Below, piece after piece: positions 11,885 to 24,325 of a stretch of 64,000 nt of DNA (its first letter is position 1; each line of letters starts with the position of its first letter). The notes below the pieces were generated by a model, which worked only from the letters and a program-made list of their open reading frames with translations, made no database searches and had not been told where the DNA came from. This DNA comes from Liolophura sinensis. Lineage: Eukaryota > Mollusca > Polyplacophora > Chitonida > Chitonidae. The stretch spans positions 25,495,704-25,559,703 of the forward strand of contig NC_088304.1 of NCBI RefSeq assembly GCF_032854445.1, written 5' to 3'. Position numbers and translations under genes: made by a program.

Positions 11885-12340
11885 TTGATCAGAGCTACGC
11901 AAACTTTTCCCCTTTCATCCGGGACCTTTCGATCCTTAACATCCGGGATCGTAAGCGTCTTCTTTTTGTTTTGGAAGATGACTTCATGTTTTTGCTGGGT
12001 TCAGGCCTTAGACCAGGCAGATTGCGCTGAGAGAAAAAATAAAATGACATTCTTTGCCATGAATGTCCAGACGATTTTATAAAAGTGGCTACGGGAACAC
12101 CGTTTTCTACTTGAGAAGTCTTTGTGTAGAATTCTACGATGGATAAGATCTATTTATTCTTCCTTATGACCTGGGTCATTTTGTAACCTTCCAGCTAAAG
12201 TCTCTAAAGCCGACTGTGATATAAAAGTTGTGTTGATAGTAGAGGAATGATTGGTTTCCTACACATGCTATTTCCATCACAGTGTTGATTCTGTAAACCC
12301 TTCTGCCACTGGGAAACTTTGGCTAATGTAGCCTAGTAAA
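11885..12340 (+). repeat. Diverged repeat pair, copy 1
   Basis: It resembles 16610-16960. Both have 'cgacttcatg' or 'tgacttcatg', then 'tgacattctttgccatgaa' (here) or 'tgacattccttgccatgaa' (there), 'gattttat', and later 'tggtttcctacacatg' or 'tggtttcatacacatg'. Similarity is patchy, consistent with an old transposon or duplication. No coding signal. Confidence 0.5.
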
Positions 12341-12596
12341 ACGTTAATTAGACGATGCGTTGAAAAACTACTTAGACATTCTGGTCTATATATCCCAAAT
12401 TTAAGGTCTCCTTCAATTGTGATGAACACGCTGTCAGCCTTGACGTAATCAGTGACGTTTCAATGTCGGAATATCTAAAGTGCCGAACCACTAAACACAA
12501 CACGTTAGCAGTCTGATATGATTCATCGCACATTCATCGCTGGCTTAAACAGCTTAGGCCTCGAACTCACTGAAACTCATCTGCCTCCGACCAATG

Positions 12597-12695
12597 AAGT
12601 CTTAGTTCAAGAGATTGCTGGTTCAAATCCCCATCCAATAAACCCCGTCACACTACATTGGGGGATTAGTGTTACTGTCGCTAATTTGGTGGCGA
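12597..12695 (+). repeat. SINE-like family C, copy 2
   Basis: It shares 'gctggttcaaatcccca' and 'taaaccccgtcacactaca' with 8438-8530. The sequence just after it (12750-12835) may be another degraded tRNA-type repeat on the minus strand, but this is weak. Confidence 0.5.
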
Positions 12696-14595
12696 CTTAT
12701 TGTTATATATATTCATGCGTTTTTTTTGACACCATACACAAGGAGTTTTCACTTTTACATTGGCGGCGGAAGGAAACCGCAGACAAAGGGATTAAATCAC
12801 CGACCTTTGGCAAATTGCAGGATAGCTTGTGTCATTAAGCAGAGTGAAATAGTTAAAACCTGCTCTAATTCGGACTCGCCTAGAACATTCCTTGCGGCTT
12901 TACATTATGAATGAAAAAACTGTTGACTGTTGTTCATGAATTTATCATAAATTCTCACATTATGACATTCTAAGTTCCTTGGTGGTTTGTGTGGAACATT
13001 GTTTTGAAACCTGATCTCCATTATGGTTGATGCCTGGTATAGGAATGTTTAGATTTCTAATATAGATATTTTGCAATTTAAAATTAGCTACAACCTAAAT
13101 ATGTATTTAAACAAAGTTTTAATATTTATTAAAAGCGCATTTCTTGAAAAGATTTTTGTCGTGTTTGGCCTTTTTCTCTATGGCCTTTGCATTCTTGGGG
13201 TATATATGTACTGTTTGCTGTCAGCCACAATGCATGAACCCAAAGTTTATGAAAAGTCAGCATTTCTGCGTTTCATCAAGAGTGATACAGTCGTCTGCGT
13301 ATGCCCGTATCAGTATAAACTCATCTAGGTCTTGTTTCCAGGTTATGGTTATCTAGTCTATATTCTATGGCCTTTATTATTGTAGCCAAATCCTGAACGA
13401 GCTCTGGCTGGATTTCCGTATTCAATTTTCCTAAACCCCCTCCTTCTCTTGGACAATGCCGCAATAATAGTGACAGCATCTAACCAATTCAGACTAACCC
13501 GATTTAGTCCCTCATATCAGAATAAAATCTTCTCACACACAAGTACTCTGGCTATTCCTGGAGGGGAATATAATTTGATTACATTATACCACATCTCGTC
13601 AATGTCACAATACAAAATTTCTGACTGTACCAGAAACAATTGGGTGAGTCTACTGAAGCTCCATAGCTCGGTACAGGGTCATTTCTGTTCTCCATATAGA
13701 AAAAACTGGTTTAGACAATGATAGTATTGATTAAAATATAATGAGTTGCGTCTTCCGGCTGAAGTGTTTCAGGAATGGTTCTTTGGAATGGATGCAAGGG
13801 GAAACCTGTAATTTAGCTAATGTAGAAATTGGCGAGACACTTGCTCTGTTCTTGCAAAGATGTATTCTTTAGTATTTTAATATTTTTATTTGCGGTGGAT
13901 GTAATGTCGCTTTCAAACTTTTCAAGCTCGTATCACAACTTTCTCTCTCATCCCGAACGTCACACCGCCCATGTAGCTGGTCTCCAGCTGATATAACACA
14001 CGAGATAGAAGCATTGCGGCGGAGGACCATGCGATCGATTACTTCTTGCTTTTCGGCGTTAAAGTGACGAATACCATATTTCCATCCACTGTGTCACCCC
14101 ACAATAAATAGCACGGGGGCGAGACCACTCCTCTTGCTGTATTATTGCAAATAATTCCTAACATTCATTAATATTTTAACCAAATTGTCAAGAGAGATCG
14201 TTGGCCGGGAGATAGTAGTTCACCAAATTCACATCAAATTCACATTAGCACTCTTGAACCAGATCACAATCTTCTCGCAGTCATAAGAACTCTGTACGTC
14301 GAACAAATTGATGTTTTATTCAGATGTCGACTCTTTCTTTGCTTGGCGTTTCACACTTAGACTGTTTCCGTTTTTACGCTTTGCCAGTCAGAGACCAGTG
14401 CCGCCGGTAAAAAGTAGTCCTCGCCTCTGACAGTTTTTATCCCGCCGAATGAGCAAATCCTAGACCTTGGTTTAAAAAAGTCATGAATGTCAACTCATGT
14501 GCATGATATGTGTCACGGGCAGGAAAAAAACCCTTGCCATTCGTAAACATCATGCTCTGGGTTTCTCTGATTATTACCATACATTTTAGTTACAG
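12696..14595. other. Unassigned DNA
   Basis: Several open frames of 70-100 codons occur by chance (for example 13071-13328 and 13449-13721 plus), with no recognised domain or splice structure. Confidence 0.4.
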
Positions 14596-15018
14596 ATGAA
14601 CGACATCACATGGACACATCGACACACAGACATGGATGAAAAGATACCACACAGACACACCGATACATAGACATGGATGAAAAGATATAACATAGACACA
14701 TCGACACACAGACATGGATGAAAAGATATCATATAGACACATCGACACACAGACATGGATGAAAAGATATCACATAGACACATCGACACACAGACATGGA
14801 TGAAAAGATATCACATGGACACATCGACACACAGACATGGATGAAAAGATATCATATACACACATCGACACACAGGCATGGATGGAAAAATAACACATAG
14901 ACACATTGACGCACAGACATGGATGAAAAGATATCACAGACACATCGACAAATAGACATGGATGGAAAGATATCACATGGACACGTCGACATACAGACAT
15001 GGATGAAAAAATATCAAA
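14596..15018. repeat. 41-bp minisatellite, about 10 units
   Basis: The landmark 'catggatg' recurs at 14631, 14672, 14713, 14754, 14795, 14836, 14877, 14918, 14957 and 14998, a 41-bp period with one 39-bp spacing. The unit contains 'gacacatcgacacacagac' and 'aaaagatatcaca'. The minus-strand reading frames through it are repeat artefacts. Confidence 0.95.
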
Positions 15019-15556
15019 TATCACATACAGGATGATATGAAAGGATACAGGAGCAAGAAAACCACTATATAAAGTGTTAAATTCAGTTCTATCTATACAT
15101 TATATTCTATAAATCCTGTACTATCTACCACAGAATATGTTAGAACTTCTTACATTGTAATAGGAGGCAACAACCTGAAGGCTTTAAAACTTAAAGATCT
15201 GAAAACGCAATCCAAGACAGGTTAGTCACCTGAATTTTAAAATTAGGTCTGCGTAGAACTGTATTCTTGAATTATTGTACACCTTCCAGTGAAATAACAA
15301 ATATCGTACAGTGTTTCCTACTAAACACTTGTCATATAAACCTGGGGCATGCTGATGGAATCAATGTAAGTATGAATTATCTGGAAAGTGATCCAGCGTC
15401 GCACGATTTCAAACTATAAAGTGTAGGCCTAGGCATGAAAAATTGATAGTGCAAAAACAAAAACTCCAGATGGCTAACTCGAGAGCTTCATCTCTTTTCC
15501 GTTTCCAAACGGCCAAAGTTTCTTTGAGTTTGGCAGATTTCTACTAATGTTTCCTA
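15019..15556. other. Unassigned DNA
   Basis: No gene or repeat recognised. Confidence 0.4.
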
Positions 15557-15644
15557 CTAATATATGAAGACAATCCCTGGATAAAACTTACTACCGGAAA
15601 CTAATATATGAAGACAATCCCTGGATAAAACTTACTACCGGAAA
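15557..15644. repeat. 44-bp exact tandem duplication
   Basis: The 44 bases from 15557 to 15600 are repeated without change at 15601-15644. An exact copy suggests a recent event or an assembly or cloning artefact. Confidence 0.95.
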
Positions 15645-16609
15645 AATTATACGACGAAATCTTCTCATCCTCAGACAATATCTGTCCCGAGGGGGGGTTT
15701 ATAGCCTACTCGCCCTGACAAAATTGCTGCATTCTCTTGTCCAGAACGTAAGCATTCAGACACAGGTCGTCGTTCTCTGTTCCACATACATGAATTACTG
15801 TCGAGTTGGACCAAAATGCTCCAGTTTACTGCACCTATGTCTGTCTATCCACCTGAAGGAACCCCACTAACAACCCAAAACTTTTAAGTGATGTGATGTC
15901 GCAGCTAAAGTATCAGGTGGCGCTTTCAAGGTTAGTGATTATCCGGGTCCATAGAGTTTCCTACAGCATGAAGACAGGGAGTAATTCTCCGTCAATTGCC
16001 ACGATGAATTCCATTTTGGCTTTTTAAACTTTACTGAATTTTAAAAATATTTTTCTGTGATAAATGTGGCTTACTTTTCTGTTTTCCATGCATATACCGT
16101 GTCAGGTTTTATGTTCACTTAAAATACGGACGGTTGGTACACGGACGTCTAATAGGACGAAAGGGTTGACACCCGACCTGTGTCACCTGTTGGTACTTAA
16201 ACTCACACGCATCACTCACAAGCGCCTTTCCTGCAGTGTCAGCCATCTTTGAACCTACAGACACGTCTCGTTATTTTCAACACGGGTTTATATTTGACCT
16301 AGTTTTCAGACAGGTCACGTACCAGGATTAGATCTAGACAGATAGGGACATTCAGAAATATAATCGATTTCGGCTTAAGGGCGTATACGGGACATTGGAG
16401 ACAGTGACTTAATTACACAATCACTGCAACAAGGCTTGGCTACAGTTTTCGTGTAGAATTTTTTACGTGGAGTTATACAAAACATAAGACCTGGTGATTG
16501 ATTCTTGCTTCACAAAAAAACAAAAGACTATCTAAAATGACACATTGATTAGTTGGAAAAGAAGATATTTCAACCTAGATTTTTATCGAACAACTCGTAG
16601 AGAAACTAG
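15645..16609. other. Unassigned DNA
   Basis: No gene or repeat recognised. Confidence 0.4.
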
Positions 16610-16965
16610 ATAAAACCGTTGCCTAGAAATTAAGAAAGAACTGGGCAGGCGTTTTTTCTTCGACCTGGAACCGTTCAATGGCAATCCGCCAGAGTAGCAA
16701 ACGACTTCATGATTTTTGTTGACTTCAAGCTAAACATAAACCTAGCATATTATGCTGAAAGTAAAAACAAAGTGACATTCCTTGCCATGAAAATATAGAA
16801 GATTTTATCCAACTGCATGGTTCCGCGGAGGTCCGTTTCTTACTTAAGACGCTGTGGCTACAACTAATGTCCAACTCATTTCGCAAGGACTGATCTAATC
16901 TCGTTGACAGTAAAGACATTTCTGGTTTCATACACATGTTTTTACTTGCCGTTTGTAATTTCATA
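16610..16965 (+). repeat. Diverged repeat pair, copy 2
   Basis: This is the partner of 11885-12340. The minus strand is open for 96 codons here (16725-17015), but the same frame is not kept in the partner, so it is treated as non-coding. Confidence 0.5.
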
Positions 16966-17774
16966 TAAGTTTTGCAAATCCACCTTCTAAAGAACATTTT
17001 AAACAAGGTAGACATTTGGTTGTTCTTTGACTAACTTGTAGCTGCTTCTCCATTTGTCTTTAAATTCATTTTCTACCCCCATTATTTTATTTTATAATTT
17101 AATTTTATAATAGTAATATATTTTCTAAATGTAATGGTAATAATTTTTTGTGACTAAAATCCACTGTTTTACTGACATAAGTAGAGAGTTCATTATTGTA
17201 TTTTTTGATGGCAGTGTCTATAATTACTGTGGCATTGTTAATTTTACATGTAAATGTGCTACCTTACAAAAGACCACAAAAATATATTAACTTTTTTACA
17301 TTGGAGAAATAAATGTTCAGATACATCATCCTGATTCCTAGAAATTTTGTAAAGATACGATTTCGAAAAAAAAAGTTTTCAAAATGTCATACTAAAATCT
17401 CTTAATCTCGTATCTCCAGTACTTTTGAAGAGAGACAAGAAAACTTTCTTTACATTGATATCATTAAGCTGTAGAATTTCCCTTTGACATCGCCTTCGCT
17501 GAGAACGTCAAAAAATAGTTGTGAACCTCCTCTCTGATTCAAGAGAAAGCTACACTATACTGGGTAAGCAGGAAAGAACAACTAAATTTAGTTTTATATC
17601 ATTTAATCATTCTTTTGGTATTTTTATAGCTAATTTAGTATAATCTAAAAATGTAACACTTATTCCAGATTTGTCCTTCACTTCTTCACAACTTGCATTC
17701 TCACAATTAATGTTTATGTCGTCCGTAATATACGATATCTTTTTTACACCGACTTTGAACTCAATATGATGAAA
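16966..17774. other. Unassigned, very AT-rich DNA
   Basis: Long T/A-rich stretches around 17060-17300. No gene recognised. Confidence 0.4.
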
Positions 17775-18432
17775 TTTTAAAAGAGTAAAACCAGCACATC
17801 GACGATAGTGTGATAGACGTACAGCATAGAGAGTAAAACCAGAACAGCGACGACAGTGTAATAGTCGTACAGCATAGAGAGTAAAACCGGAGCAGCGATG
17901 ACAGTGTGTTAGACGTACAGCTTAGAGAGTAATACAAGAGCAGCAACGACAGTGTGATAGACTTACAGCATAGACAGTAAAACCACAGCAGCGACGACAG
18001 TTTGTTAAATGTACAGCACAGAGAGTAAAACCAGAGCAGCGGCGGCAGTATGACAGACGTACAGCACAGAAAGTAGAACTAGATCAGCGACGACAGTGTG
18101 ACAGACGTACAGCATATGAAGTGGAACCAGAGCAGTGCCGAAAGTGTGACAGACGTACAGCTTAGAGAGTAAAACCAGAACAGCGACGACAGTGTGACAG
18201 ACGTACAAGCACAGGGAGTAGAACCAGAATAGCGACGACAGTGCGATAGACGTACAGCATAGAAAGTAGAACCAGAGCAGCAACGACAGTGTGATAGACG
18301 CACAGCATAGAGAGTAGAGCCAGAGCAGTGGCGACAGTATGACAGACGTACAGCATAGAGAGTAAAACCAGAGCAGCGGCGACAGTGTAATAGACGTACA
18401 GCATAGAAAGCAGAACCAGAGCAGCGATGACC
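17775..18432. repeat. 48-bp minisatellite, about 14 units
   Basis: The unit contains 'gacgtacagcatagagagt', 'aaaaccagagcagcg' and 'acgacagtgtgatag'. Spacing of 'acagcatagaga' is 48 bp (17821 to 17869). Because 48 is divisible by 3, minus-strand frames stay open with a 16-residue period. That is expected of any such array and is not evidence of a protein. The unit equals the head of the D48 dispersed element, for example at 38608, 45690 and 63150-63190 (minus). Confidence 0.95.
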
Positions 18433-19390
18433 GCTGCTGTTAAGCTGTTAAGCCTGACACGCTACACACAACACGTTATGTAGATAAATTTGAAAGATTC
18501 ACCGAGTGTATAATGAAGATGTTTACCTGTACTTGTTTGAATCCAAATTATGCAGTAATACGTGAACTAATGCGCTGATACAGCTAGATTGAGATATATT
18601 TATATTTCACACAGAAATGCTTTCTTAAACAAGAACAGCTGTAATAAGTGTTTTCTTCCACGCACATAATTAATCATCAATGAAAAAAAGGCTAAAACAA
18701 CGGATAATAAATCTTGTTTACACAATAAAAAAGAAAAGACAACACCAGACTAAATGTATATATGCATCGATGAAATATCTCTTATGAAGTTTAAAAAGCA
18801 CGACTTCTTGTCTTTGTGATATTGCTCTAACTGAACAAAACAGCACATTTTGAGAAAATCGAAGGTACCACCATTATATCAGGTTTGATCAATCATTCGC
18901 GAGTAATTTCTATAACCTGAGAACGCACCTGTTTCCACTTTCGTCACCCGAAGTATGATTTGTCTTTTAACCATCTGTGTGTGACATACCCGTGAGGCGA
19001 CATTGTGTTTCAGGTGTCTTTAGCATGAGGCATGCCATGGCCACGTAAAAATTCCAGATTAAAGATTGTTTCTTTGAGTTACCAAGCACTAGAGAAGAAA
19101 GTGGCTATCGCCGTTTAGGTTTGTTCACATCCCTCTTCTCAGATAACTCATTTATCTCATTATATTATCTGCTGTCTTTCACTTAATTATTTAACCTTTC
19201 AAACTTATACATAACTCCACGTAAATAAATCGATGTACAGTGTAAATGTTCACAAGTTTAGAGAGTCAACACTGTATCTCACTTCACGAGGTTAAGCGAT
19301 GTTGTTATATTATATGGAACCTATCAACTTACGCCATTGCGATTGGCCACTTGGGTTCTCCGTGAATCGGTTAATTCTGTTTCTGCCACG

Positions 19391-19765
19391 ATGGGATCCT
19401 TCTATATAACCACGTCAGGTACAAAGGTCACCTACAAAGGTCACGTTCCTTTAGTTTATAGAAATTCGCAGTTACACAAGAACTTAACACATTTAACAAC
19501 AGAATCATTGCGCAATCATAAATCTTATTTCGCCATTCTTATAATTTATTATTTATTTTCAACACTGGTTTCCATACTTGGTAGTAAAGGCAACAAGATG
19601 AATCACCAGGAAGTACGGGCTAACCCCTTCATGATGTTGCTCACAAGTAGGTCTATGTTAACTATTTTTGGAAACTATATACCTTGTAAAGACTACACGT
19701 GCCAAGGTATCCTACATGTCTATTTTAATAATGTTATGTTGGGGCCTGAAACTGGCAAACTCTAG
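19391..19765 (+). CDS. Unrecognised open reading frame, doubtful
   Basis: Starting from the first ATG at 19391, the frame runs about 125 codons to TAG. It contains a hydrophobic segment ('SYFAILIIYYLFSTLVSILG') that could span a membrane, but no conserved motif, cysteine pattern or domain is visible. Composition is like the surrounding DNA and there is no clear splice site. It is listed because it is one of the longer non-repeat frames in the window. It is more likely a chance frame than a gene. Confidence 0.12.
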   Translation: MGSFYITTSGTKVTYKGHVPLVYRNSQLHKNLTHLTTESLRNHKSYFAILIIYYLFSTLVSILGSKGNKMNHQEVRANPFMMLLTSRSMLTIFGNYIPCKDYTCQGILHVYFNNVMLGPETGKL

Positions 19766-20906
19766 CCGTATCGGGAATGGTCTTAATTTAGGCAGTTTGT
19801 TAGGTTTAAAAAAGCGTTATTAAACTTCATAACCAACGCGTTAAGCACCATTCACGTGTATATAAATGCCACAGAATGTTACAATAAAATCCATAAAGCA
19901 AATCGAAGAAGCTGATGATGAAATGTAACCCAGCCTTAAGTCGACCATCTACAATTATACTTGGAGAGGCTCGTATGGATTTCATACAATCTACAAAAGA
20001 AGATGCCAAGGCTGTTTCCAGAGCAGACAAAATCAACAACTTTTTTTCATTCAACCTTAACCGATAATTATAACAGGCAGAGACAGGGTTTGACAGTTAT
20101 GACGATACAACCTAACGGCTTGGAAATTTGCCCTGAGACTACTGTGGTTTTGACACCTCTGTCGATGTTTCCCGAGACCCGCTTTGCATTATGTGCTAGC
20201 CAGAAATTATGGGCCTCAAACCATGAGCCTCTTGCATGGTATCTGTTTTGTTTACTCAGATGTTCAGCCTGATCAGTATTGATGCGGAGTCTTCGTGTCT
20301 GGCTATAAAATCCTGTGGAAAAACGTAAAGTAAATCACGAGGCAATTTATGACATTGAACAGGAAATGGTTTGAGGAGACGTGTTGAGTTTTCACAAGGC
20401 ACTTCCAGCAAGGCGTTTCCGGTTGTTGGACAAACTAAGGCTCCACGGCAATTTCTGAGGGTTCAATGCATACAGATGATGGACTTTCATATTAGATCTG
20501 ACACGCACACATACAGAGTTCTTTAAAAGCATCCTTAACATATTTGTTCAAAACATTTTTGCAGACAAATTCCTTGAATGAACAAAATAAGTGAAAAAAG
20601 ATATATTAGCTGTTAACTGTTAATACAACTAACATAGACACATATCAAGTCTATTTCGTAGGTTACTTGCCAAAAACAACTCAAATATCATCTTTTCCAA
20701 TTTCAATATCCGAATGTTTAATCTGGCATTGTATGCTTATGATACGCGTTAATAGTAAAGGACGCACACACTTTTTACGACACAAAGCAAAGATCACCTG
20801 ATAAAAATTAAAACTAATTCTATGCATGTTGTTTTTGCCTCAAACGGTTTACTTGAAGTGCGCTTATGTCGCTCACGAAATGCGACTTCTGACTGGTATA
20901 CCTATG

Positions 20907-20986
20907 CATGTAACGTCACGAGTTGTGCGGTCAGACTGAAAACATACATGTGACGTCAAGAGTTGTGTGGTCAGACTGAAAACATA
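20907..20986. repeat. 40-bp tandem duplication
   Basis: Two adjacent 40-bp copies starting at 20907 and 20947 share 'ggtcagactgaaaacata' and differ at a few sites. Each includes an ACGTCA-type motif. Confidence 0.85.
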
Positions 20987-22789
20987 AAATAAGATGGATT
21001 ATTTTATGCATTGGGACTTTATTATACTCTAAGTGTATTCTATTTCCCGTCTTATTTTGACCAAAGAATTTGGTGGGTTATACACTTTTTTACTCCACGG
21101 CTATCATTACCTGAAATAAATTAATTAGACTCAAAATCAGTGAATTCGGTAATGACATTATCATATATTGTTTATTAAAGCCAGGTTTAAAGGAATTTTA
21201 ATTGTAATTGTGATGTTTAAAATCAGACACATTGCCGCCTTTCTGGATTGTTGTATTTTTGTCATTTAGCTTCGTTGACAATTTAGAATCCTGTTCGTTT
21301 CAGCACTACTGGGAAGTTTCCTTTAGCAAATAAAATCACAAAACACTTTGAAGTTATACACCAATTGTACTATTGGGAATTATTACTGAGATGTACAGGG
21401 ACATCTCAATGCATTGACAGAGATTGATGATGTACATTTTTGATGTGTCTCCTAAAGCCTTTGTTATATTTACCCCTACTTTAAATTTTTATCTTCCGAA
21501 AGAACTTCAGCACAACAACACATGGACAAAATGTAATACACTGAGACTGACATAAATAACCACACTGAGATTCCGCTCACGATGAGAAGGGAACAACAGG
21601 CGCCAAGAAAAGGTCAAAAAGGTGTAGAATTTCACGGGCATGGAATTTCTAATGTACGATTAGTGCTGATAAAAAAAGTTTCACTCACACACATCTTTAT
21701 GCTTAACAACGTAAAATAATGAAATTAATACAAATTTATAATATAACGGTTGATGGCGCTTAATTTCATTTCGTTATTCGATGTTATAAGATTATCTTGT
21801 ACCAATCCATTTACATTAATACGCATGACCACCTGGAAAGTTTCTCAACCAATTAACTCTACTTCAGTAGAGATCGTCATCGCTAAATCTGTAAACCTAC
21901 CCCACTAAAATGCCGTACAACAACATTATTTGGTCAGATATCAGTTCATACAAAGTTCACGTTATCAGGTAATAAGATACGCTGTGAAAATGACTCCAGA
22001 TGTGCACATATTGGCGGATAATGTACATGTTACTCTATAAGTGTTTCTTTCAGTAGGCGTTAGGTTTAGTTTTCGACCGAGAAATGTCTAATACACAAGC
22101 CATCTACAGACTCAGGTCACAAAAATGTCTCAGAACTAATTTCTGATTTGATGGCTCAATTATTTGGTCGACTAAAGGAGAAAGTTATCTTATACCCTGC
22201 TATCCTAAATTATGATGTTACTATGTTTAGTAGTGTAACTTAAAGAACAGCCATTAATCACGTTTTGATTTCGATCACAACAGTTTTTAAAACATCAGAT
22301 GCTAACCATGCTTTACTCCTTTAAGACCCTGGAACAAAACCTTCAAAAACTTGAATATATCGTCATGAATATTGTGTAAAATAAAGTCCTTTATGATTAA
22401 AAAAAATGTTCAAAACAGGATATCTGATATTTTCGTTCGATTATAAGAAACAATAAGTATGACATCCTTAATTTACTGAATGTAGTTCTCTTCAGATAAT
22501 GTACTTTTTTGTGAAATTTGGAGCAATCAAGAATTTAATGTCCATATGTTTTGTGTAACTGGCTGTATTGAAATAAGTGTCATCGTTGAAAGATAATGGG
22601 TATAAAGTTGCGTTTATATTTGTACATACGTGAATATTTGTGTAACTGTGGCCAAATATCTTCATACTTTGGTAAAATGTTTTAACACGCGAAAGTATTC
22701 CGTGACAGTGTCTTTTATCCATATTCCATCTTTCTTTCATTCAAACTAATTTTTCTTTTCAAATGGGTTTCTGGCGTCTGGCGTAGGGA

Positions 22790-24325
22790 TCGACCTGGGC
22801 CCAAATCGGATTGACCATTGTTTTATCGTAAACCCAAGTACTATGTTTCTAGACCCGTGCCCAGATTGGGTTGACCATTGTCTTCTTGTAAAACAGGAGT
22901 ACCATGTTACCAAACTCGTTCCCAGACCGGGTTGACCATTGCCTTCTCGTAAAACAGGAGTACCATGTTACCAAACTCGTTCCCAAACCGAGTTGACCAT
23001 TGCCTTCTCGTAAAACAAGAGTACCATGTTACCAAACTCGTTCCCAAACCGGGTTGACCATTGTCTTCTCGTAAAACAGGAGTACCATGTTACCAAATTC
23101 GTTCCCAAACCGGGTTGACCATTGTCTTCTCGTAAAACAGGAGTACCATGTTACCTAACTCGTTCCCAAACCGGGTTGACCATTACCTTCTCGTAAAACA
23201 GTAGTACCTTGTTACCAAACTCGTTCCCAAACCGGATTGACCATTGTCTTCTCGTAAAACAGGAGTACCATGTTACCAAACTCGTTCCCAAACCGGATTG
23301 ACCATTGTCTTCTCGTAAAACAGGAGTACCATGTTACCAAACTCGTTCTCAAACCGGGTTGACCATTGCCTTCTCGTAAAACAGGAGTACCATGTTACCA
23401 AACTCGTTCCCAAACCGGGTTGACCATTACCTTCTCGTAAAACAGGAGTACCTTGTTACCAAACTCGTTCCCAAACCGGATTGACCATTGTCTTCTCGTA
23501 AAACAGGAGTACCATGTTACCAAACTCGTTCCCAAACCGGATTGACCATTGCCTTCTCGTAAAAGAGGAGTACCATGTTACCAAACTCGTTCTCAAACCG
23601 GGTTGACCATTGCCTTCTCGTAAAACAGGAGTACCATGTTACCAAACTCGTTTCCAAATCGGGTTGACATTTGCCTTCTCGTAAAACAGGAGTACCATGT
23701 TACCAAACTCGTTCCTAAACCGTGTTGACCATTACCTTCTCGTAAAACAGGAGTACCGTGTTACCAAACTCGTTCCCAAACCGGGTTGACCATTACCTTC
23801 TTGTAAAACAGTAGTACCATGTTACCAAACTCATTCCCAAACAGGGTTGACCATTGTCTTCTCGTAAAACAGGAGTACCATGCTAGCAAACTCGTTCCCA
23901 AACCGGGTTGACCATTACCTTCTCGTAAAACAGGAGTACCATGTTACCAAACTCGTTCCCAAATCGGATTGACCATTGCCTTCTCGTAAAACAGTAGTAC
24001 CATGTTACCAAACTCGTTCCCAAACCGGGTTGACAATTGTCTTCTCGTAAAACAGGAGTACCATGTTACCAAACTCGTTCCCAAACCGGGTTGACCATTA
24101 CCTTCTCGTAAAACAGGAGTACCGTGTTACCAAACTCGTTCCCAAACCGGGTTGACCATTGCCTTCTCGTAAAACAGTAGTACCATGTTACCAAACTCGT
24201 TCCCAAACCGGGTTGACAATTGCCTTCTCGTAAAAGACTAGTATCATGTTACCAAATTCAGGCCCAAATCGGGCTGACCACTGTCTTCTCGTATAACACA
24301 AGCACCATATTACCAAATTGTCGTG
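22790..24325. repeat. 61-bp satellite-like array, 25 units
   Basis: The landmark 'ttgacc' recurs every 61 bp (22932, 22993, 23054 and on to 24274), with one 60-bp step at the left edge. The unit contains 'ccatgttaccaaactcgtt', 'cccaaaccgggttgacc' and 'cttctcgtaaaacag'. Edge units are the most diverged, as expected for arrays homogenised by unequal exchange. Internal variants (gtctt, gcctt or acctt; 'ggattg' or 'gggttg') form a repeated four-unit pattern. Confidence 0.97.

Larger units (their letters stand above)
18433..22785. other. Unassigned DNA
   Basis: This is the longest repeat-poor stretch. An open frame on the plus strand at 19337-19765 (ATG possible at 19391, about 125 residues) includes one hydrophobic segment but matches no family I know. 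A 40-bp tandem duplication occurs at 20907-20986. No splice-bounded exon was recognised. Confidence 0.4.

Noticed and set aside
14586-15024. Minus-strand frames through the 41-bp array as a Cys-rich repeat protein
   Set aside because: 41 is not divisible by 3, so the frame shifts from unit to unit; no start or splice evidence.
17761-18404. Long minus-strand reading frames with a 16-residue period as a repetitive protein
   Set aside because: Any stop-free 48-bp tandem repeat gives such frames; several frames are open and the unit derives from a non-coding dispersed element.
22790-24325. CRISPR-like array
   Set aside because: Units are directly adjacent 61-bp copies with no unique spacers, in animal DNA. 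It is an ordinary tandem repeat.
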